A stretch of 19,065 bases of DNA from contig CAJUFV010000094.1 of NCBI GenBank assembly GCA_910585795.1, forward strand, positions 1 through 19,065, read 5' to 3'. Numbering within the stretch: position 1 is the stretch's first letter; every line of letters starts with the position of its first letter. The translations under genes and the position numbers were made by a program. Of the stretch, positions 13,181 through 19,065 are shown one piece after another. The notes under the pieces were generated by a model. That model searched no databases, was not told the origin of the DNA, and was given only the letters and a program-made list of their open reading frames with translations. This stretch comes from an uncultured Clostridia bacterium (lineage in GTDB: Bacteria > Bacillota > Clostridia > UBA1381).

Positions 13181-14809
13181 CTATTTGCTTAAATCCAAAT
13201 TTCTTATTTTGTTTCTTAAAGGAAGCACATAGGACGGAGAAACAGAAAGCTCGTCAACTCCCATTTTTAAGAACCGTTCCGTTAGCTCCAAATCTGCGCC
13301 AAGCTCGCCGCATATGCCAACCCATACATTTTCCTTATGAGCATTTTTGCATACCATTTCAATCATTCTCAAAACCGCCTCGTGATGCGGATTGAAGAAA
13401 TCATCAAGCTTCGGGTTTTGACGGTCAATCGCCATAGTATATTGTGAAAGGTCATTTGTTCCTATGCTGAAAAAGTCAACCTCTTTTGCAAGCATATCAC
13501 TTATCATGACCGCAGCAGGCGTTTCAATCATAATGCCTTCTTCAATGTTATTATACGGAATGTTTTCCTCATCAAGCTCTGCTTTTACTTCCGCTGAAAT
13601 TGCTTTTATTCTTTTAACTTCTTCAACAGATGTAATCATAGGGTACATTACGGCAAGTTTACCGTATTTTGATGCTCTGTAAATTGCGCGAAGCTGTGTT
13701 TTGAAAATATCAGTTCTTGTAAGACAAATTCTTATTGCCCTAAGTCCCATAGCGGGATTTTCCTCTTTGTCAAGATTAAAATAATCAGCCTGCTTATCCG
13801 CGCCAATATCAAGCGTTCTTATAATAACGCGTTTCCCTGCCATTGTTTCAGCGGCTTTCTTATAAATCTGAAATTGTTCATCTTCGGTAGGATATGTACT
13901 GCTTTCAAGATATATAAATTCACTTCTGAATAATCCTATACCTCCCGCGTCATTTTTTAATACATATGCCAAATCTTTGACATTACCTATATTTGCATAA
14001 ACAAGAACCTCTTTTCCGTCCTTTGTTATATTTTCCTTACCTCGAAGCTCCTGAAGAAGTCTTTGTTTTTCAAGTTCATCACTTTTGCGCCGCTGCATTT
14101 TTGCAAGCAATTCTTCGTCAGGCTCAATATATATAACACCGTTAAAACCGTCAACAACCGCCATTTTGCCTTCAAGTTCATCTGAAATTTCAATATTAAC
14201 GCCTATAAGAGCCGGAATGTTCATTGTGCGTGCAAGAATTGCCGTATGCGAATTTGTCGAGCCGTGAACGGTTACAAACGAAAGCACAAGATTTTTGTCA
14301 AGCTGAACTGTTTCGCTCGGAGCAAGGTCATCGGCAAGTATGATAACAGGCTCGTTTGACATAGCCTTTCCCGCATCTGAATTTGTAAGAATTCTTATAA
14401 TTCGCTCGGAAATATCCTTAACATCTGCCGCGCGTTCTTTCATATACGCGTCGTCCATTGATGAAAACATCTCCGAAAAATTATCTGCTGTTATTCCTAC
14501 TGCATATTCTGCATTCACGCCTTGCTCGGCAATGATATTTTTTATCGAATTAAGATAATCGTCATCATCAAGCATCATTTGATGAATTTCAAAGATTGCT
14601 GCACTTGCTTCGCCTACTTCTTTTTTTGCTTTATCATATAAAGCGGCAAGCTGACTTTGAGCTTCTGTTTTAGCCTTTTCAAAACGCGATATTTCATCAT
14701 TACAATCATCAATCTTATGTCTTACAATGCGCTGTTCACTTTTCGCCATAATGTGGATTTTGCCGATAGCAATTCCGCCGTACACGCTTTTTCCGTTATA
14801 CTCAGTCAT
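13181..14809 (-). CDS. ptsI: PTS Enzyme I (phosphoenolpyruvate-protein phosphotransferase)
   Basis: This 542-residue Enzyme I takes phosphate from phosphoenolpyruvate and passes it to HPr in the cytoplasm. The phosphorylated histidine is His188 in VHGSTNSHTAILARTMNIP. PEP-binding motifs are GIGLFRSEFIYL (290-301), RTLDIGADK, NPAMGLRAIR, IMIETPAAV and GTNDLSQYTMAIDR, and the catalytic Cys500 lies in GICGELGAD. Length is slightly below the usual 570-575 residues, but all domains are present. The ATG at 14809 is preceded by AAAGGAAG on the minus strand. It is the last gene of the fruR-fruK-fruA-ptsH-ptsI operon, set apart from ptsH by a terminator-like hairpin. Confidence 0.96.
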   Translation of the reverse strand: MTEYNGKSVYGGIAIGKIHIMAKSEQRIVRHKIDDCNDEISRFEKAKTEAQSQLAALYDKAKKEVGEASAAIFEIHQMMLDDDDYLNSIKNIIAEQGVNAEYAVGITADNFSEMFSSMDDAYMKERAADVKDISERIIRILTNSDAGKAMSNEPVIILADDLAPSETVQLDKNLVLSFVTVHGSTNSHTAILARTMNIPALIGVNIEISDELEGKMAVVDGFNGVIYIEPDEELLAKMQRRKSDELEKQRLLQELRGKENITKDGKEVLVYANIGNVKDLAYVLKNDAGGIGLFRSEFIYLESSTYPTEDEQFQIYKKAAETMAGKRVIIRTLDIGADKQADYFNLDKEENPAMGLRAIRICLTRTDIFKTQLRAIYRASKYGKLAVMYPMITSVEEVKRIKAISAEVKAELDEENIPYNNIEEGIMIETPAAVMISDMLAKEVDFFSIGTNDLSQYTMAIDRQNPKLDDFFNPHHEAVLRMIEMVCKNAHKENVWVGICGELGADLELTERFLKMGVDELSVSPSYVLPLRNKIRNLDLSK

Positions 14810-14834
14810 CTACAATCTTCCTTTCTTAAAAAAT

Positions 14835-14873
14835 TTAATCGCCTGCCCCGACAGTAAAATCATCGGAGCAGGC
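14835..14873 (-). terminator. Attenuating hairpin between ptsH and ptsI
   Basis: On the minus strand GCCTGC (14873-14868) and CCGA (14866-14863) pair with TCGG (14851-14848) and GCAGGC (14846-14841), with one mismatch and an 11-base loop; GATTAAATTTTTT follows. It lies after the ptsH stop and before the ptsI ribosome binding site. It would give more ptsH than ptsI message, which suits the higher cellular need for HPr. Confidence 0.7.
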
Positions 14874-14887
14874 TTATTATTAGGGGA

Positions 14888-15145
14888 TTACAGGTTGTTT
14901 TTAAGGAACGCTTCAAGCTCTGACGCTGCGGTATCCTCGTCGCTGCCGCTAACAGTTATTGTGATTTCCTGTCCCTGCTTTGCAGCAAGCCCCATAACGC
15001 CGAAAATCTTTTTCGCACTTACTGTCTTTCCGTCCTTTGTTATATTAACCTCAGAATCAAACTTTGACGCTGCCTTTACAAATTCACCTGCCGGTCTTGC
15101 GTGAATACCTGCCGGGTCAGTTACTACATACTTAAATTCTTTCAT
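14888..15145 (-). CDS. ptsH: HPr-family phosphocarrier lacking Ser46
   Basis: This 85-residue HPr carries phosphate from Enzyme I to the EIIA domain of FruA. His15 in GIHARPAG is the active histidine and is intact with Arg17. In most Firmicutes HPr proteins residue 46 is a serine (KSIMGVMSLG) phosphorylated by HPr kinase for CcpA-dependent control; here the segment is AKKIFGVMGLA with Lys at 46. Phosphate transfer should work, but Ser46-based regulation should not. Similar KKIF/KRIF forms are, to my knowledge, found in other Clostridia. AGGAGGATATAACA precedes the ATG, and the gene follows fruA by 27 bases. Confidence 0.93.
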   Translation of the reverse strand: MKEFKYVVTDPAGIHARPAGEFVKAASKFDSEVNITKDGKTVSAKKIFGVMGLAAKQGQEITITVSGSDEDTAASELEAFLKNNL

Positions 15146-15172
15146 TGTTATATCCTCCTAAAAATTATTTTA

Positions 15173-17155
15173 TTATTCATTAACAGGCTTTTTTAAAAGC
15201 GCAAGCATAAACATTGTTACAACTGAGCCGACTGCAAGCGATACAAGATACATCGGCCAATTTCCGACAACAGCGAATACGAATATACCGCCGTGCGGAG
15301 CCATAAGCGTGCAGTTAAATAACATTGAAAGCGCGCCTGCTACCGCAGCGCCTAAAGCTGTCGCGGGAATTACTCTTGCAGGATCTGCCGCCGCAAACGG
15401 AATAGCGCCCTCTGTTATAAAGCACAGTCCCATAATATAGTTTGTAAGACCTGCATTTTTCTCTGCCTTATTAAATCTGTTCTTGAAAAATGTTGTCGCA
15501 AGAGCTATGCCAATCGGAGGAACCATACCGCCAATCATAACTGCCGCCATAATATCATAATTGCCGTTTGCGATAGCCATTGTACCGAATACATATGCGG
15601 CTTTGTTTATAGGACCTCCCATATCAATAGCCATCATAGCTCCCAAGACTATACCGAGAACGATTTTTGAACTGCTGCCCATAGCGTCCAGAAGATTTGC
15701 AAGTCCTGTATTTACAACTCCGATAAGCGGATTAAACACAAGCAGCATAAGCGTACCCATAATGAATATTCCGAGAACCGGGTAAAGTAGTGTTGGTTTT
15801 ATACCGTCCATACTTTGCGGAAGTTTTGAGAATGCTTTTTTTAGCAAAAGCACAATATATCCCGCGATAAAGCCTGCAACGAGCGCGCCGAGAAATCCTG
15901 ATACCGTGTTACCGGAAGCTCCAAATACAGTGTTCTGGATAAATCCATTAAGTCCGCCGTAGGTTAAAGCCTGACCGTCTGCATTTACCCATTCCAGAAC
16001 GGCATTACCGTTTGCCGCAAGCATTCCTCCGACAAAGCCAACTGCAAGTCCCGGACGGTCGGCTATACTGTATGCGATATATCCTGCGAGTACAGGGAGC
16101 ATAAGTCCGAATGCAACCTCTCCGATTGTTTTAAAGAATGCTGCAATCGGAATGTTTTTACCGAAATTGGCAGGGTTTATACTAAAATCATCGAGCAAAA
16201 ATGCTATTGCAATAAGAATACCTCCGCCGATAACAAACGGCAGCATATGCGAAACACCGCTCATAAGGTGCTTGTAAAGCATATGACCTAAACCTTCTTT
16301 TCCGTTATCGGAAGTATCGGCAGTGTCATTACCTGTTGCATTGTATATATGAACATCACCCGCTATTGCGCGCTTTACAAGAGTGTCTGCCTTGCTTATT
16401 CCGTCAGATACCTGTACTTTGATGAGCTTCTTACCGTCAAATCTATCCATAGGAACGTTTACATCACAGGCTATAATTACGCAGTCTGCATTTTTGATTT
16501 CATCTGCGGTTATAACATTTTTCGCACCGCCGCTGCCGCGTGTTTCGACTTTGATTGAGCAGTTGTTTGCAACTGCCGCTTTTTCTAAAGCCTCGGCAGC
16601 CATATATGTGTGCGCTATACCTGTAGGGCAGGCGGTAACCGCTACTATATTACATTTTGCATCAGACACCTCCGCTCCGTAGGAATCAATACCCTTGCTT
16701 TCCTCGTCTGCGTCGTCGATAATTTTAAGAAATTCGTCAACAGACTTAGCATTCTTTAAGCTGTTTGAAAAATCTTCGTCCATCATCATAACGGACAGCT
16801 TGCCAAGAACGTCAAGATGCACATTTTCTTTTGTATCGGGAGCGGCTATTAAAAATATGAGCGACACCTTCTCGCCGTCAAGAGAATCAAAATCAACTCC
16901 GTTCTTAACAACCATTGCCGCAAGACCGGGCTTTGTAACAGCATCACATTTTGCGTGAGGAATTGCTATACCCTCGCCGATACCTGTTGAACCTTCGGTT
17001 TCCCTTGCGAATACACGCCTTTTGTATTCCTCTTTGTCATTGATTTTTCCGCTTTTACACATCAAATCAACCATTTTGTTGATTGCGTCCTCTTTTGACA
17101 CAGCCGAGCCGTTTACTTCTACCGAACGGCGGTCAAGTAAATCTGTGATTTTCAT
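15173..17155 (-). CDS. fruA: PTS fructose transporter EIIABC
   Basis: This 660-residue fusion imports fructose and releases it as fructose 1-phosphate. The EIIA domain (about 1-150) has His67 in GEGIAIPHAK. The EIIB domain (about 165-265) has Cys176 in AVTACPTGIAHTYMAAEALEKAA, typical of the fructose family. After a low-complexity linker (residues 275-288, rich in Asp, Thr and Asn) the EIIC membrane domain runs from about 295 to the end with about nine hydrophobic helices, including FVIGGGILIAIAFLL, the GGPINKAAYVFG loop and GLCFITEGAIPFAAADP. The A-B-C order matches the usual Gram-positive FruA. The gene sits between fruK and ptsH with 22- and 27-base gaps and a GGAGG-type ribosome binding site. 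A relative for another ketose or mannose is possible but fruK beside it favours fructose. Confidence 0.96.
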   Translation of the reverse strand: MKITDLLDRRSVEVNGSAVSKEDAINKMVDLMCKSGKINDKEEYKRRVFARETEGSTGIGEGIAIPHAKCDAVTKPGLAAMVVKNGVDFDSLDGEKVSLIFLIAAPDTKENVHLDVLGKLSVMMMDEDFSNSLKNAKSVDEFLKIIDDADEESKGIDSYGAEVSDAKCNIVAVTACPTGIAHTYMAAEALEKAAVANNCSIKVETRGSGGAKNVITADEIKNADCVIIACDVNVPMDRFDGKKLIKVQVSDGISKADTLVKRAIAGDVHIYNATGNDTADTSDNGKEGLGHMLYKHLMSGVSHMLPFVIGGGILIAIAFLLDDFSINPANFGKNIPIAAFFKTIGEVAFGLMLPVLAGYIAYSIADRPGLAVGFVGGMLAANGNAVLEWVNADGQALTYGGLNGFIQNTVFGASGNTVSGFLGALVAGFIAGYIVLLLKKAFSKLPQSMDGIKPTLLYPVLGIFIMGTLMLLVFNPLIGVVNTGLANLLDAMGSSSKIVLGIVLGAMMAIDMGGPINKAAYVFGTMAIANGNYDIMAAVMIGGMVPPIGIALATTFFKNRFNKAEKNAGLTNYIMGLCFITEGAIPFAAADPARVIPATALGAAVAGALSMLFNCTLMAPHGGIFVFAVVGNWPMYLVSLAVGSVVTMFMLALLKKPVNE

Positions 17156-17177
17156 AAAATCTCCTCCTTAATATAAA

Positions 17178-18089
17178 TTATAAAAGTTCAAATGAATTAT
17201 AAACCCGTTCAATTTCTGATTTTGTTGCAAGCATTTCAGAAAACGCGCTTGCGCTTCCCGCAGACAATCCCATTTTGAAAGCGTGCGTATAATCGCGCTT
17301 TTCATACCAGCCGGCAATAAATCCTGCAACCATTGAGTCGCCTGCGCCGACAGAGTTTTTAACTGTTCCTTTCGGCGCCTCGCTCATTAGTACATCTCCT
17401 GTTTCCGCTATAAGAACAGCGCCTTCGCCCGCCATTGATATGAGTACATTTTTCGCGCCCTTCTCCTGAAGCTTTTTCGCGTAAGGAACGACCTCCGCGC
17501 GAGTTTTTAAAGTTACGCTGAATATTTCTCCAAGCTCGTGATTATTAGGCTTAACAAGGAATGGCTTGTGTTCAAGCACATTGATTAGCAAATCCTTTGT
17601 CGCGTCAACCGCAATCATAATATTTCTGTCAGAAAGCATTTTCATAATATCGCTGTAAAGCGAATCAGGCAACGAAGATGGAATACTCCCCGCAAGAATA
17701 AGCGTATCTCCGTCTTTTAAAATATTAAGTTTTTTTAGAAGCTCAGACATTGCCGCATCATCAATCACAGGTCCGACAGCATTGATTTCCGTTTCCTTAT
17801 CTGATTTTATTTTTACATTTATTCTTGAAAGTCCGTTTTTTAATTCAATAAAGTCGCTTTTTCCGCCCAGCTCTTCAAAACTTCGCTTAATCTCCTTACC
17901 TGTAAAGCCGGCTATAAAACCGAGAGCCGTATTTTCTATTCCCAAATTGTTCAGAATAGTCGAAACATTAAGTCCCTTTCCTCCGGGCAAAAGCTGCTCA
18001 TAGCTTGCTCGGTTTGTCATTCCCGGCTGAAGATTTTCTACGCCTATCGCATAATCAATCGCAGGATTAAATGTAACAGTATAAATCAT
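17178..18089 (-). CDS. fruK: 1-phosphofructokinase
   Basis: This 303-residue PfkB-family kinase phosphorylates fructose 1-phosphate, made by FruA, to fructose 1,6-bisphosphate. It begins MIYTVTFNPAIDY, the usual start of this group. PfkB signature 1 is LLPGGKGLNVS (to residue 43), and signature 2 is KNSVGAGDSMVAGF with the catalytic base Asp251. VKPNNHELGEIF near 179-190 is a further family motif. Tagatose 6-phosphate kinase is a near relative, but its placement directly beside fruA and fruR supports fruK. The gene is 18 bases after fruR and 22 bases before fruA. Confidence 0.95.
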   Translation of the reverse strand: MIYTVTFNPAIDYAIGVENLQPGMTNRASYEQLLPGGKGLNVSTILNNLGIENTALGFIAGFTGKEIKRSFEELGGKSDFIELKNGLSRINVKIKSDKETEINAVGPVIDDAAMSELLKKLNILKDGDTLILAGSIPSSLPDSLYSDIMKMLSDRNIMIAVDATKDLLINVLEHKPFLVKPNNHELGEIFSVTLKTRAEVVPYAKKLQEKGAKNVLISMAGEGAVLIAETGDVLMSEAPKGTVKNSVGAGDSMVAGFIAGWYEKRDYTHAFKMGLSAGSASAFSEMLATKSEIERVYNSFELL

Positions 18090-18107
18090 TTTGCATACCT
18101 CTTTTCG

Positions 18108-18854
18108 TTACTTCTTTGCTAAAATAATATTCTTGCAGTCTTCATATCCTTTGACTTGTTTTTCTGTTATTATAACGGCTTCGTCAAAATCCGCAAATCC
18201 GACAGGACTTATTGAATCGAATTTAGAAGCGTCTGCAACAATATACCGCTTTTTGCAGTTCATAAACGACATTCTCTTTACACCAGCTTCCTCGCGGTCC
18301 GGAGTAGTAAAACCCGTTTTTTTGTGAATTCCGTTTGTGCCCCAAAAACCGATTGTAAAATTGTATTTTGAAAGTGCTTCAAGCGTTTCCGCACCGACAA
18401 TAGCTTCCGTTGCGCTTTTGAGCCTGCCTCCGGTGAGATATACCTCACAGCCCATGTGCGAAAGGCTGCACGCGTGATTCACTGCGTTAGTTACATAAAC
18501 TGCATTTTTTTCAGTAATGTAATCAATTATAAATTCAGTTGTTGTCCCTGCGTCTATATACACAAAATCATCTTTTTTTATAAGACCTGCCGCATATTGG
18601 GCTATAAGCTTTTTTTCTTCTATATTTGTAATTCGTCTGTCTGCAATTTCATCATCACGCATTTTAAATGATGTATTTATAGACATTGCTCCGCCGTGTA
18701 CCTTTATTATTTCTCCCGCAGCGTCAAGAGTATTCAAATCACGCCGTATTGTTGATTCTGATGCATTAAGGTATTCCATAAGCTCCTGAGCCGTTGCGCT
18801 GCCTTGTTCATTAACGCGCTGAGTTATTTTTGACAGTCTTTCTTCTGCAAGCAT
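18108..18854 (-). CDS. fruR: DeoR-family transcriptional regulator of the fructose operon
   Basis: This 248-residue regulator has a DeoR-type helix-turn-helix in residues 5-57 (TAQELMEYLNASESTIRRDLNTL) and the family linker IKVHGGAMS. The C-terminal sensor domain (about 75-230) contains YIDAGTTTEFI, which binds a sugar phosphate in relatives, plus VTNAVNHACSL and YLTGGRL. It is the first gene of the operon, so it probably controls its own promoter, with fructose 1-phosphate as the likely signal by analogy with other FruR/DeoR proteins. AAAGGAGG precedes the ATG at 18854. A long inverted repeat upstream of the promoter is a candidate site for it. Confidence 0.92.
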   Translation of the reverse strand: MLAEERLSKITQRVNEQGSATAQELMEYLNASESTIRRDLNTLDAAGEIIKVHGGAMSINTSFKMRDDEIADRRITNIEEKKLIAQYAAGLIKKDDFVYIDAGTTTEFIIDYITEKNAVYVTNAVNHACSLSHMGCEVYLTGGRLKSATEAIVGAETLEALSKYNFTIGFWGTNGIHKKTGFTTPDREEAGVKRMSFMNCKKRYIVADASKFDSISPVGFADFDEAVIITEKQVKGYEDCKNIILAKK

Positions 18855-18893
18855 TCTTTCGCCTCCTTTGATACTGTTTTCTTTTATGATTTA

Positions 18894-18922
18894 ATTATAG
18901 CACAGTAAACGGTCAAAACCAA
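18894..18922 (-). promoter_or_regulatory. Promoter of the fru-pts operon
   Basis: On the minus strand TTGGTT (18922-18917) and TATAAT (18899-18894) are 17 bases apart, with TG one base before the -10 (TGCTATAAT). It is a near-consensus sigma-A promoter that starts about 30 bases before the fruR ribosome binding site. It is the only strong promoter seen ahead of the five-gene operon. Confidence 0.78.
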
Positions 18923-18930
18923 TCATTTTC

Positions 18931-18962
18931 ATTCACAAAAAGTCATGATACTTTTTGTGAAT
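18931..18962. promoter_or_regulatory. Perfect 13-bp inverted repeat, candidate operator
   Basis: ATTCACAAAAAGT (18931-18943) and ACTTTTTGTGAAT (18950-18962) are perfect complements around CATGAT. The repeat begins eight bases upstream of the -35 box of the fru promoter. No long T tract follows in either direction beyond the arms, so a protein site is more likely than a terminator. FruR is the nearest candidate, though the upstream position is unusual for a simple repressor. A second, AT-rich repeat, CAATATT/AATATTG, lies at 18969-18988. Bases 18989-19065 show nothing further. Confidence 0.6.
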
Positions 18963-19065
18963 AATGCACAATATTACGCAAAATATTGAAAAACTGATAC
19001 ATAATTCAAGACTCGTCAAAAACGTTCAGAAATAAAAATTATTTGTCAGACAGTCATTATATAAA

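Overview
The window looks like chromosomal DNA from a low-GC member of the class Clostridia, probably a gut anaerobe. This rests on Tn4451-like transposon genes, strong AGGAGG-type ribosome binding sites, a Clostridia-style HPr and AT-rich spacers; no rRNA or marker gene is present to name a species.

Region 1 (1 to about 6.1 kb, + strand) is a compact mobilizable transposon of the Tn4451/TnpX type. It carries a TnpW-like small gene, a large serine recombinase (tnpX-like), an actin-like ParM, a ribbon-helix-helix ParR-like partner, a DUF3847-type small gene, an oriT and a MobA/MobL (MOBQ) relaxase. No antibiotic resistance cargo and no replication initiator are visible. The two best observations here are an R1162/RSF1010-like oriT (inverted repeat plus GTAAATGCGCCCT on the minus strand) followed by a dense run of small hairpins leading into the relaxase gene, and a cluster of TTACTG repeats directly after parMR that could be its centromere. 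The exact ends of the element were not resolved.

Region 2 (about 6.15 to 12.64 kb, + strand) is an amino-acid uptake and catabolism cluster. It has a promoter, a leader with an intrinsic terminator, a lipoprotein binding protein, an ABC permease, an ABC ATPase, a cytidylate kinase-like protein, a class-III aminotransferase, an iron-dependent alcohol dehydrogenase and a gamma-glutamyl-GABA hydrolase-like class I amidotransferase. Together they fit import of an amino acid or amine followed by release from a gamma-glutamyl conjugate, transamination to a semialdehyde and reduction to a hydroxy acid. GABA or a close homologue is the simplest guess, but the substrate is inferred.

Region 3 (12.64 to 13.18 kb) separates convergent gene sets. 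It holds a 5'-truncated IS200/IS605 tnpA remnant with an in-frame amber codon, followed by three hairpins that probably represent the IS right end.

Region 4 (13.18 to 19.07 kb, minus strand) is one fructose PTS operon, fruR-fruK-fruA-ptsH-ptsI, with a good promoter and a perfect 13-bp inverted repeat upstream. The general PTS proteins HPr and Enzyme I lie in the same operon as the sugar-specific genes. HPr has Lys instead of the regulatory Ser46, and a terminator-like hairpin separates ptsH from ptsI.
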